NCBI RefSeq assembly: GCF_013186535.1
Contig: NZ_JABMCZ010000001.1
Location: 496,001-560,000 of the forward strand
Length of the DNA stretch: 64,000 nt
DNA from: Nocardia terpenica
GTDB lineage: Bacteria > Actinomycetota > Actinomycetes > Mycobacteriales > Mycobacteriaceae
Direction: 5' to 3'
Shown: positions 20,037-28,280 of the stretch, one piece after another
How positions within the stretch are numbered: the first letter of the stretch is position 1
Layout of the letters: each line of letters starts with the position of its first letter
Translations under genes and position numbers: made by a program
Notes under the pieces: model-generated
Seen by the model: only the letters and a program-made list of their open reading frames with translations
Databases searched by the model: none
Told to the model about the DNA's origin: nothing

Positions 20037-20748
20037 CCCCGGCCGCGGCGGGCAGGCCGCCCGAACCTCGGAACGACGCGTACAGCGCCGAGCCGCCGTC
20101 GAACAGCCCGGCGAACCGGTAGTAGGTATTGGTGACGATCAGCAGCACGACCGAGGTCACCGTGTACATCGGCGTGCTGAGCGCGGGCACCGTGTCGACC
20201 GGCAGGCTGTAGGCCATGAGCACGCGCACGACCGCGTCGCCCAGCAGCGCCAGCCCCCACAGCACGGTGGCCACGCGCCAGATCCGGCGGAAGCCCGGCA
20301 GCTGCTCCCACAGCTGCTCCCAGTCGCCCGGGACGCCGCGGCGGGTCAGCCGCCGCTCCAGCACCGGGCGGCTGTAGAGGAAGGCCAGCGGCCTGCGCCC
20401 GAAGCGCACCGAGACCAGGAACCACAGGCCGGTGATGCCGGTCAGCCAGCCCTCGCGGGCGAGCATGAAGCGCGGGCTCCCGGCGATCAGCGACACCACC
20501 GCGCCGAGCACCATGACCGTCACCGCGTACAGCGCCACGCCGTCGACGCGGCGGTTGCGGATGAGCCGCACCACGGCGATCGCGGCCGGAATGGCGGCCG
20601 AGATCAACAGGCTCAGGTACATGCCCATCCCGGTGCTGCGCAGCACGTAGTAGAGGACGGTCGGCAGGACGAGGTCGGTCAGCAGCTCGAGGAGCATGCG
20701 CCGCCCCGACTGCTGCGGGGGCGCGGGGCTGGTCTGCGTGGTGGTCAT
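20020..20748 (-). CDS. VC0807-family-like membrane protein, TetR-coupled
   Basis: 242 residues with hydrophobic segments near residues 20-75, 80-105 and 160-230. It is a paralogue of the product of 14556-15320 (LVLPTVLYYVLRSTG, SVRFGRRPLAFLYSRPVLE, GFRRIWRVATVLWG, AYSLPVDTVPA). The ATG overlaps the stop of the upstream TetR gene (ATGA), so both form an operon and the repressor probably controls it. Function is unknown; a membrane stress or detergent response is plausible but unproven. Confidence 0.78.
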   Translation of the reverse strand: MTTTQTSPAPPQQSGRRMLLELLTDLVLPTVLYYVLRSTGMGMYLSLLISAAIPAAIAVVRLIRNRRVDGVALYAVTVMVLGAVVSLIAGSPRFMLAREGWLTGITGLWFLVSVRFGRRPLAFLYSRPVLERRLTRRGVPGDWEQLWEQLPGFRRIWRVATVLWGLALLGDAVVRVLMAYSLPVDTVPALSTPMYTVTSVVLLIVTNTYYRFAGLFDGGSALYASFRGSGGLPAAAGVTGRR

Positions 20749-21365
20749 GGGGTACTCCCGGTGGTGGCGAGGTCGAACAGGGTGGTCAGCTCCGCCGCGT
20801 ACGAGCTCAGGTCGAGGTCCGGCGCGGTGCGGAGCAGGAACGGCAGGCCGTCGATCGCCCGCTCGATGGTCGAGGCCATCACGAAGGTGTCGAACTTGCG
20901 GAATTCGCCGGAACGCTGCCCGGCCTCCAGGATGTCCTGCACGTAGGAGAGGGTGCGCCGTTCGTTGGCGCTGTCGTAGCTGCGCTCGTCGTCGGTGCCC
21001 CGGAACTCGAGGAAGATCGACATCAGCGCGTCCATCTGGGTGCGGCGGGCCGCGATGAACTCGACCCGGCTGCGGATGTAGGTGAGCAGGGCGCTGCGCT
21101 GGTCGGGCAGGTCCCGCAGGCGCTCGGACATGAAGGCGCGGATCTCGGTGGACACGTCCGCGATGACCGCGCGCATCAGCTCGTCCTTGCCGGAGAAGTG
21201 ATACGAGATGAGCCGGGTGCTGCTGAGCTCGGCCCGTTCCGCGATCCGCGCGAACGATGCCTGCCCGTAACCGAGTTCGGCGATCGTCTCGATGGTCGCG
21301 GCCACGATCTGGGCGCGGCGTGCGGTTGCCGTCACCGACCGCCCGGTCACCTCTCTTACTTGCAT
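20745..21365 (-). CDS. TetR-family transcriptional repressor
   Basis: 206 residues. The N-terminal TetR helix-turn-helix is clear (RRAQIVAATIETIAELGYGQ, then FARIAERAELS and YHFSGKDELMRAVI). A ligand-binding helical domain follows (~70-200). It is the first gene of a two-gene minus-strand operon with the membrane protein at 20020. A short inverted repeat lies 3 bp upstream of its start, consistent with autoregulation. Confidence 0.92.
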   Translation of the reverse strand: MQVREVTGRSVTATARRAQIVAATIETIAELGYGQASFARIAERAELSSTRLISYHFSGKDELMRAVIADVSTEIRAFMSERLRDLPDQRSALLTYIRSRVEFIAARRTQMDALMSIFLEFRGTDDERSYDSANERRTLSYVQDILEAGQRSGEFRKFDTFVMASTIERAIDGLPFLLRTAPDLDLSSYAAELTTLFDLATTGSTP

Positions 21366-21367
21366 GA

Positions 21368-21378
21368 GTAATTATTAC
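21368..21378. promoter_or_regulatory. Possible TetR operator upstream of the repressor gene
   Basis: GTAAT-T-ATTAC is an 11-bp inverted repeat immediately upstream of the TetR start, and a further GAGTAAC half-site follows at about 21386. Position over the minus-strand promoter or leader fits autorepression. The alpha-mannosidase gene starts 109 bp away on the other strand and may share control. Confidence 0.45.
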
Positions 21379-21486
21379 GTCGGTCGAGTAACGCTGTCAA
21401 GGGCGGCCCGGGTCCGGCGCGGACCGAGAGGTTTTGTGGTTGCATGGCTTCGGGGGAGATCAGTCCACGAACCTTCGGAGTGGCGA

Positions 21487-24400
21487 ATGCACGATGATCG
21501 GAAGTTGGTCGAGGACCGCATCTTCCGGATCCTGGTGGAGCGGATCCGGCCCGCGGTGTATCCCGAGTCGGTACCCGCCCGGATCGAGGTGTGGCACGCC
21601 CCCGGCGAACCGGTGCCGGTGGCCGAGGGCCTGTCCGCGCAGTACCGCGAGGCCACGGTGGGTCAGATGTGGGGGCCGCCGTGGGCGACCATGTGGTGCC
21701 GGGTCACCGGCGAGGTGCCCGCCGCCTGGGCCGGGCGCACCGTGGAGGCGGTCATCGACCTCGGCTTCGACGCCAGCATGGCCGGATTCCAGTGCGAGGG
21801 AATGGTTTACGCGCCCGACGGCACGGTGATCAAGGGGCTCAGCCCGCGCAATTCCTGGGTGCGGATCGGCGCGCCCGCCGCGGGCGGCGAGCGGGTCGAG
21901 CTCTACGTGGAGGCGGCCGCCAACCCGACCATCTTCGGCGGCACCGCCGGGGCGGCGATGTTCCGGCCCACGCACCTGGGCCACCGCGACACCGCGGGCG
22001 ACGCCCCGCTGTACCGGATCTCGCGGGTCGCGCTGGCCGTGTACGACACCGAGGTGGCCGACCTCGGCGCCGACATCCAGGTGGCGGTGCAGCTGATGCG
22101 GGAGCTGCCCGAAACCGGTTCGCGCCGCTGGGAGATCCTGCGCGCGGTGGAGCGCGCGCTCGACGCGCTGGACGTGCACGACGTGCCCGGCACCGCCGCC
22201 GCGGCGCGCGCCGAACTCGCCGACACGCTGGCGCGCCCGGCGCACGCCAGCGCGCACCGGATCTCGGCGGTGGGGCACGCGCACATCGACTCCGCGTGGC
22301 TGTGGCCCACCCGGGAGACCGTCCGCAAGGTCACCCGCACTGTCGCCAATGTCGTCGATCTGCTGGAGCACAACCCGGATTTCGTCTTCGCGATGTCGCA
22401 GGCCCAGCAGTTGGCGTGGGTGAAGGAGCGCGCGCCGGAACTGTTCGCGCGGGTCGCCGCGCAGGTGGCGGCGGGCCGGTTCGTCCCGGTCGGCGGGATG
22501 TGGGTGGAGTCGGACACCAATCTGCCCGGCGGCGAGGCGCTGGCCCGGCAGTTCGTGCACGGAAAGCGTTTCTTCCTGGACGAATTCGGCCTGGAGACCG
22601 AGGAGGTCTGGCTGCCGGACTCCTTCGGCTACACCGCGGCCCTGCCGCAGCTGGTCGCGCAGTCCGGATCGCGCTGGTTTCTCACCCAGAAGATCTGCTG
22701 GAACCAGATCAACAAGTTCCCGCACCACACGTTCTGGTGGGAGGGATTGGACGGCACCCGGGTTTTCACGCATTTCCCGCCGGTCGACACCTACAACAGC
22801 GAATTGACCGGCGCCGAATTGGCGCACGCGGAACGCAATTTCGCCGAGAAGGGCGGCGCCACCCGGTCGATGGTGCCGTTCGGATACGGCGACGGCGGCG
22901 GCGGACCGACCCGGGAAATGCTCGCCCGCGCCGCGCGGCTGCGCGATCTCGAGGGCTCGCCGCGGGTGGCCGTCGAGGCTCCGGCGGAATTCTTCCGCAA
23001 GGCCGAGGCGGAATATCCGCACGCGCCGGTGTGGTCCGGCGAGTTGTATCTGGAATTGCACCGCGGCACCTACACCAGCCAGGCGCGCACGAAGCAGGGC
23101 AATCGCCGCAGCGAGCATCTGCTGCGCGAGGCCGAGCTGTGGGCGGCCACCGCCGCGGTGCGCCACGGCGCCGAGTACCCGTACGACGAGCTGGACCGGA
23201 TCTGGAAAACGGTGCTGCTCAACCAGTTCCACGACATCCTGCCCGGCAGCTCGATCGCCTGGGTGCACCGCGAGGCCGAACGCGACTACGCCGAGATCGC
23301 GGTGCGGCTGACCGAGATCATCGACGCGGCCCAGCGGCGGCTCGCGGGCGCGGGCGCGGACACCGTGGTGTTCAACGCCGCCCCGCACGCGCGCGACGGG
23401 GTGGCGGGCCTGGGCGCGGCCGCCGCGGCGCAACCCTCCGGCGACCCGGTCCTCGCCGAACCCGCCGACGGCGGATTCGTGCTGGCCAACGGGGTGCTGC
23501 GGGTCGTCGTCGACGGCAACGGGCTGCTGCGCTCGGTGTACGACCTCGCGGCGGGGCGGGAGGCGATCGCGCCCGGCTCGTCGGGCAACCTGCTGCAACT
23601 GCATCCGGACGTGCCGAACAACTGGGACGCCTGGGACGTCGACCGCCACTACCGCAATACGGTCACCGATCTCACCGCCGCCGACAAGGTCGTGCTCGAG
23701 TCCACCGGCCCCGACCGGGCCGCGGTCACGGTGGTGCGCACCTTCGGGCTCTCGACGGTGCGCCAGCGGCTGACCGTGCGGGCGGGGGAGCGGGCGATCG
23801 AGATCGACACCGAGGTCGACTGGCACGAGACGGAGAAGTTCCTGAAGCTCGCCTTCGGGCTGGACGTCGCCGCGGAGCGGTCGGCGGCGGAGATCCAGTT
23901 CGGGCACGTGCACCGCCCTACCCACGTCAATACCAGTTGGGAGGCGGCCCGATTCGAGATCTGCGCGCACCGCTGGATGCTGCTGGCCGAATCGGGGTAC
24001 GGTGTCGCGCTGGCCAACGACTCCACCTACGGTCACGACGTGGCCCGAATCCCGCTGGACGGCGGCGGATTCGGCACGCTGCTGCGCGCGTCGCTGCTGC
24101 GCGCGCCGCGGTTCCCGGACCCGGACACCGACCACGGCGTGCACCGCTTCCGGCACGCCCTTATCCCCGGCGCCGACGTGGCCGCCGCGGTCTGCGAGGG
24201 CTACCGGATCAACCTGCCGGTCCGGGAGGTCGCGGGCGCGAACGCGGTGGCGCCCCTGCTGACGGTGGACAATCCGGCCGTGGTGATCGAGTCGGTGAAA
24301 CTGGCCGACGATCGGTCCGGGGACGTCGTGGTGCGCCTGTACGAGGCACACGGCGGCCGCGCGCGGGCCCGGCTGACCGCGGGTTTCCCGCTCGCCGCCG

Positions 24401-24525
24401 CCCGCTCCACCGACCTGCTGGAGCGGGAGTGGGCGCGGACCGAGCACTATGGGGTGGGCGGCTCCGATATCGAAATGGCATTGCGCCCCTTCGAAATCCG
24501 TACGCTCCGGCTTTCGATCGGATAA
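21487..24525 (+). CDS. Glycoside hydrolase family 38 alpha-mannosidase
   Basis: 1012 residues from the ATG at 21487; the frame extends upstream but the N-terminal match starts here. The GH38 catalytic domain shows HAHIDSAWLWP (metal-binding His and Asp near residue 268) and WLPDSFGYTAALPQ (nucleophile Asp ~378). A middle Arg-rich helical domain includes NQFHDILPGSSI, and the C-terminal half is beta-sandwich-like (GNLLQLHPDVPNNWDAWD). Bacterial members hydrolyse alpha-mannosides in the cytoplasm and use a divalent metal. No signal peptide is seen. It is not clearly part of either biosynthetic cluster. Confidence 0.94.
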   Translation: MHDDRKLVEDRIFRILVERIRPAVYPESVPARIEVWHAPGEPVPVAEGLSAQYREATVGQMWGPPWATMWCRVTGEVPAAWAGRTVEAVIDLGFDASMAGFQCEGMVYAPDGTVIKGLSPRNSWVRIGAPAAGGERVELYVEAAANPTIFGGTAGAAMFRPTHLGHRDTAGDAPLYRISRVALAVYDTEVADLGADIQVAVQLMRELPETGSRRWEILRAVERALDALDVHDVPGTAAAARAELADTLARPAHASAHRISAVGHAHIDSAWLWPTRETVRKVTRTVANVVDLLEHNPDFVFAMSQAQQLAWVKERAPELFARVAAQVAAGRFVPVGGMWVESDTNLPGGEALARQFVHGKRFFLDEFGLETEEVWLPDSFGYTAALPQLVAQSGSRWFLTQKICWNQINKFPHHTFWWEGLDGTRVFTHFPPVDTYNSELTGAELAHAERNFAEKGGATRSMVPFGYGDGGGGPTREMLARAARLRDLEGSPRVAVEAPAEFFRKAEAEYPHAPVWSGELYLELHRGTYTSQARTKQGNRRSEHLLREAELWAATAAVRHGAEYPYDELDRIWKTVLLNQFHDILPGSSIAWVHREAERDYAEIAVRLTEIIDAAQRRLAGAGADTVVFNAAPHARDGVAGLGAAAAAQPSGDPVLAEPADGGFVLANGVLRVVVDGNGLLRSVYDLAAGREAIAPGSSGNLLQLHPDVPNNWDAWDVDRHYRNTVTDLTAADKVVLESTGPDRAAVTVVRTFGLSTVRQRLTVRAGERAIEIDTEVDWHETEKFLKLAFGLDVAAERSAAEIQFGHVHRPTHVNTSWEAARFEICAHRWMLLAESGYGVALANDSTYGHDVARIPLDGGGFGTLLRASLLRAPRFPDPDTDHGVHRFRHALIPGADVAAAVCEGYRINLPVREVAGANAVAPLLTVDNPAVVIESVKLADDRSGDVVVRLYEAHGGRARARLTAGFPLAAARSTDLLEREWARTEHYGVGGSDIEMALRPFEIRTLRLSIG

Positions 24526-24538
24526 CGCAGCACAGTTT

Positions 24539-24573
24539 CGTCCGTGAATTCACTAGAGTCGTCCGCGAATTCA
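24539..24573. promoter_or_regulatory. 14-bp direct repeat upstream of the ccr gene
   Basis: CGTCCGTGAATTCA at 24539-24552 is repeated with one mismatch at 24560-24573 (CGTCCGCGAATTCA). The centre-to-centre distance is 21 bp, two helical turns. It lies in the 252-bp gap before the ccr gene, a position that suits a regulator binding one face of the DNA. No gene is seen in this gap. Confidence 0.45.
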
Positions 24574-24777
24574 TTTTCAGGGGTCGATAGGGGTGGGTAG
24601 GGGCGGAAAGGGTTGGTGGGCCGGATCACGTCGTTCTACGCTCTTCCCGAGGCGCACACCATATGCGGGGAGCGGAAATGATATGACCGCCTGGAATTCT
24701 CGGAAGGTAGACTCCCCGGGCCATTCGCCCTTTTCCGAATGTTCGTCGCCGGTGGTCGGAATGAACGAAGGATGATC

Positions 24778-26100
24778 ATGGACGAACTCTCCGCCGCCGT
24801 CGTCTCGGGGGCGTCTTCCGATGTGCTGGAACGCATTCCGGTGCCCACCGAATACACGGCGGCGCATCTGCGGATCGAGGATGTCGACATGTTCCGCGGC
24901 GTCGCGGACAAGGACGTCCGCCGGTCGATCCACGTCGACAAGGTGCCGATGCCGGAGCTGGCCCCGGACGAGGTGCTGATCGCCGTGATGGCGGCGGCGA
25001 TGAACTACAACACGATCTGGTCGGCCACCTTCGAGCCGCTGCCCACCTTCAATTTCCTGCGCTACTACGCCAAGCAGGGCGGCTGGGCCGCCCGCCACGA
25101 TCAGCCCCATCACGTTCTCGGTTCGGACGCGGCCGGGGTGATCGTGCGCGTGGGCAGCGGCGTGCGGAACTGGAAGGTCGGCGACCACGTGGCCGTGGCG
25201 ACCGCCCACGTCGACGACCAGGAGCCGCTCACCCACGCCGACGGCATGCTCGGCGCCGAGCAGCGGGCGTGGGGTTTCGAGACCAACTTCGGCGGCCTGG
25301 CCGATTACGCCGTCGTCCGGGCGAGCCAGCTGCTGCCCAAGGCCGCGCACCTGAGCTGGGAGGAGGCGGCGTGCAATCCGCTGTGCGCCGGCACCGCCTA
25401 CCGGATGCTGATCAGCGAGCACGGCGCCAATATGCGCCAGGGCGACGTGGTGCTCATCTGGGGCGCGGCCGGCGGCCTGGGCGGGTACGCGGTGCAGTTC
25501 GTGCGCAACGGCGGCGGCATCCCGATCGGCATCGTCAGCTCCGACCGCAAGGCGGAGATCGCCCGAAAGCTGGGCTGCGAGTTGGTGATCGACCGGCGCG
25601 AGATCGGTGAGATCTCCCCCGACCCGGAGACCACGGTGGCGGCGGGTCGGCAGCTGGGCAAGATCATCCGGCGCGAGATCGGCGAGGACCCCAATATCGT
25701 CTTCGAGCACGTCGGGCGGCAGACCTTCGGCGTCTCGGTATTCGTGGCCCGGCGCGGCGGCGTCATCGTCACCTGCGGCTCCAGCACCGGCTACGAGCAC
25801 ACCTTCGACAACCGCTACCTGTGGATGCGCCTGAAGCGAATCATCGGCAGCCACGGCGCCAACCTGTACGAGCAGTACCAGACCAACCGCCTCATCGAGC
25901 GCGGCCGCATCATGCCCATGCTCTCCGCGATCTACCCCCTGCGGGAGTCCGGCGAGGCCGCCCGCACCATTCAACGCAACGAACACCTCGGCAAGGTCGG
26001 CGTCCTGTGCCTGGCCCCCGACCCCGGTCTCGGCGTCACCAACCCGAGCCTGCGCACCGAGATCGGCACCGACCGCCTCACCCCGCTGCTGAACGCCTGA
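24778..26100 (+). CDS. ccr: Crotonyl-CoA carboxylase/reductase
   Basis: 440 residues of the MDR-superfamily crotonyl-CoA carboxylase/reductase type. It reductively carboxylates crotonyl-CoA with NADPH and CO2 to ethylmalonyl-CoA (ethylmalonyl-CoA pathway and PKS extender supply). Visible signatures are NYNTIWSATFEP, HHVLGSDAAGVIVRVG, FGGLADYAVV, the nucleotide-binding GAAGGLGGYAVQF and GSHGANLYEQYQTNRLI. The ATG at 24778 has AAGGA 7 nt upstream. It is about 11 kb from the PKS, whose two visible ATs look malonyl-specific, so it may serve other PKS modules or primary metabolism. Confidence 0.93.
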   Translation: MDELSAAVVSGASSDVLERIPVPTEYTAAHLRIEDVDMFRGVADKDVRRSIHVDKVPMPELAPDEVLIAVMAAAMNYNTIWSATFEPLPTFNFLRYYAKQGGWAARHDQPHHVLGSDAAGVIVRVGSGVRNWKVGDHVAVATAHVDDQEPLTHADGMLGAEQRAWGFETNFGGLADYAVVRASQLLPKAAHLSWEEAACNPLCAGTAYRMLISEHGANMRQGDVVLIWGAAGGLGGYAVQFVRNGGGIPIGIVSSDRKAEIARKLGCELVIDRREIGEISPDPETTVAAGRQLGKIIRREIGEDPNIVFEHVGRQTFGVSVFVARRGGVIVTCGSSTGYEHTFDNRYLWMRLKRIIGSHGANLYEQYQTNRLIERGRIMPMLSAIYPLRESGEAARTIQRNEHLGKVGVLCLAPDPGLGVTNPSLRTEIGTDRLTPLLNA

Positions 26101-26128
26101 CACCGATTTCGGCGGGTATGTTGGCCGG

Positions 26129-26782
26129 GTGGGCACAACATATCAGCTGTTCGTATTCGATTTCGACGGCACACTCGCCGATTCCGGTGAGTGTGTCGTC
26201 GCCTCTTTTGCCGGGTCGCTGGAGCGGAACGGGCTGCCACCGGTCGAGCCGCGCCGGATTGTCGAGAATATGGGTCGTTCCCTGCCCGAGGTATTCCGCG
26301 ATCTGACCGGCGGTATCCACGACGACGCCCGCTACGAGCGATTGGTCGCCGATTACCGCGATCTCTATTGGAAATTCCTGCCGGAGAAGACCAGGGCATT
26401 TCCCGGTATCCGCGACGCGCTGGAGCAGGTGACCACCGCCGGTGCCGAATGTACGGTGGCCACGAGCAAGAACACCGAGTTCGCCGTGGTCTCGGCACGG
26501 CACCTCGGCATCGGCGACTACTTCCGGCTGTATATCGGCGACGACCTGGTGGTCCGCAAGAAGCCGCACCCGGAGATGCTGGAGCGCACGCTGGCGGAGA
26601 CCGGCATCGACCCGGCCGATGCCGTGATGATCGGCGACGCCGCCACCGATATCGCGATGGGCGCGGCCATGGGCATGGATACCATTGCCGTCACCTGGGG
26701 CGCGCATTCGGTGCAGCAATTGCGGGCCGCCGGGCCGACTCACATTATCGACACCGCGGCGGAATTGCATCGATTCGCCTGA
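26129..26782 (+). CDS. HAD-superfamily phosphatase (phosphoglycolate-phosphatase-like)
   Basis: 217 residues with all HAD motifs: DFDGT (nucleophile Asp11, Asp13), VATSKN (motif II Thr/Ser), RKKPHPEML (motif III Lys) and GDAATDIAMG (motif IV). A four-helix cap follows motif I, as in subclass I. It starts with GTG 28 nt after ccr and might be cotranscribed with it. Sitting at the edge of the nucleoside cluster, it could remove the 5'-phosphate from a nucleotide intermediate; a housekeeping role is equally possible. Confidence 0.88.
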   Translation: MGTTYQLFVFDFDGTLADSGECVVASFAGSLERNGLPPVEPRRIVENMGRSLPEVFRDLTGGIHDDARYERLVADYRDLYWKFLPEKTRAFPGIRDALEQVTTAGAECTVATSKNTEFAVVSARHLGIGDYFRLYIGDDLVVRKKPHPEMLERTLAETGIDPADAVMIGDAATDIAMGAAMGMDTIAVTWGAHSVQQLRAAGPTHIIDTAAELHRFA

Positions 26783-26866
26783 ACCCGCGGGCGCTCGCTT
26801 CCCGGCCGCCGCCGCGGCATACTGCGGTGGTTCACGCATTTCTGATGCGAATAAGGGAGTGACGTC

Positions 26867-27223
26867 GTGTTCATCGATTGGGAAAAGATGCCGCGCACGC
26901 GGAGTCCGCGCGCGAAGGACAGCAGGCGGATCGCGAGCGGGCAGAATATGTCCTTCGTGCGGATCGAGATAGAGCCGACCGCGGAATTCACCGGGCAGAC
27001 GCACCACCACCCGCACGAACAATGGGTGGTGGTGCTCGGTGGCGAGGTCCGGATGTCGGTGGCGGGGGAGGAGGTCGGGCTGTCGACCGGCGACGTGCTC
27101 TACATCCCCATCGAGGCTCCCCACGCGCCGCTGGGTGTCGGCCCGGCGGGAGCGACGTACCTGGAGATCTTCTCGCCGCCGCGGATGGATCTGCTGCCGG
27201 GCAGCATCGTCCCGGCGGTCTGA
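26867..27223 (+). CDS. Small single-domain cupin
   Basis: 118 residues. The cupin metal site is visible as THHHPHEQWVVVLGGEVRM and a later His in IEAPHAPLG, with FVRIEIEP leading in. It starts with GTG and converges on the C-glycoside synthase gene with only 22 bp between the stops. It may be a metal-dependent enzyme or a sugar/small-molecule binding protein. Membership in the nucleoside cluster is possible but unproven. Confidence 0.8.
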   Translation: MFIDWEKMPRTRSPRAKDSRRIASGQNMSFVRIEIEPTAEFTGQTHHHPHEQWVVVLGGEVRMSVAGEEVGLSTGDVLYIPIEAPHAPLGVGPAGATYLEIFSPPRMDLLPGSIVPAV

Positions 27224-27245
27224 GGACTACTCGTGCGGGCCGTCG

Positions 27246-28280
27246 TCACGGCAGCCAGTCGGCGGCCAATCCGCTGTTGCGCACGGTGGTGAACCAGTGA
27301 TCCCGGATCAGGCCGCGCTCGCGCAGGCCCTCCGCCCAGTGGGCGGCGGCCTCCGGATCCCTGGTGAAGGCGAAGCAGGTCGGCCCGTGGCTGCTCATGG
27401 CGATGGCGTCGATACTCGGCTGGGCGCGGCCCTCGTCGAGCAGGTCGACCATCTCCCGCCCCTGCAATTCGATCTGGGCGCGTTTGAAGTAGCCGGTGAA
27501 GGTCAGTTCGTCGACCACGGAGCAGAACGTGTCGTAGTCGCGTTCGGCGACGGCGGGCGCCAGCCCCATGAACACCAGGTGGGAGGTGCGCCACGATTCG
27601 GCGGGCGGGATCGGCATGGTGGTGGTGAACCACTCCAGTTCCTCGGCGCCGCCGATGTGGCGGCCGTTCGCCAGCAGAATCAGGATCGGCCAGTCCGGGA
27701 AGTCCAGCTTGACCAGCGGCGTCGGCGGTTCGACGGCGGTGGCGAAGTGGCTGGGGCGCAGGTACTTCCGGGGTTCGTCGGCGAAGTCCGGGGGGTTCGG
27801 GTGGCCGCAGTCGACCAGGAATCCGCCGTGCTCGGCGAGCCCGGTGCTCGCGCCGGAGGTGCGGCCGCGGCCGAGGGTGGCCGACAGCCACCGGATGTCG
27901 GGGGTCCGGTCGCAGAGCAGCCCGTAGGCATATCCGGCGGCAATGAGAGTCGTTGTCTTGGAACCGAATCCGCTGTGCGCGGGGAGCGCCGCATCGATGT
28001 CGAGGTGAACCGGCGGGCCGTCCCAGAGCGTGCGGAGCGTGTCCGCGGCGGCGGTGAGCGCGGCGTGGTGCTCGCCCTCGACGCCGGTGATCGTGGTGGG
28101 GCCGGACGCCACGGCGGCGGTCACCCTCGCCCCCGGCCGCTCGACACCGATGGACGCGATTCCGTTGCGGCGCCGCGATTGCGCGTCCAGGCTGATCAGG
28201 GTGAAGCTGATCCGGGCCGGGGAGGACACCCGGACCGCGCTGCCGTGGCGGGTACTCGCCGCCGTGAGGTGCGAGGTCAT
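27246..28280 (-). CDS. C-glycoside synthase, beta-RFAP-synthase/ForT/PyfQ-like (GHMP superfamily)
   Basis: 344 residues from the ATG at 28280, which overlaps the stop of the PurC-like gene (ATGA). The N-terminus (RVSSPARISFTLISLD) and the glycine-rich loop PAHSGFGSKTTTLIAAG match beta-ribofuranosylaminobenzene 5'-phosphate synthases, GHMP relatives that use PRPP to make a C-glycosidic bond with loss of CO2. In formycin and pyrazofurin pathways, ForT and PyfQ of this family join PRPP to a pyrazole dicarboxylate. Methanopterin synthesis, the other known role, is not expected here. The neighbouring PurC/PurB-like and N-N-forming genes make a C-nucleoside role likely. Confidence 0.8.
   Translation of the reverse strand: MTSHLTAASTRHGSAVRVSSPARISFTLISLDAQSRRRNGIASIGVERPGARVTAAVASGPTTITGVEGEHHAALTAAADTLRTLWDGPPVHLDIDAALPAHSGFGSKTTTLIAAGYAYGLLCDRTPDIRWLSATLGRGRTSGASTGLAEHGGFLVDCGHPNPPDFADEPRKYLRPSHFATAVEPPTPLVKLDFPDWPILILLANGRHIGGAEELEWFTTTMPIPPAESWRTSHLVFMGLAPAVAERDYDTFCSVVDELTFTGYFKRAQIELQGREMVDLLDEGRAQPSIDAIAMSSHGPTCFAFTRDPEAAAHWAEGLRERGLIRDHWFTTVRNSGLAADWLP

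Noticed and set aside
21460..24447. A 995-codon minus-strand open frame
   Set aside because: Antisense to the GH38 alpha-mannosidase, whose catalytic motifs are intact; the antisense product has no recognisable fold.
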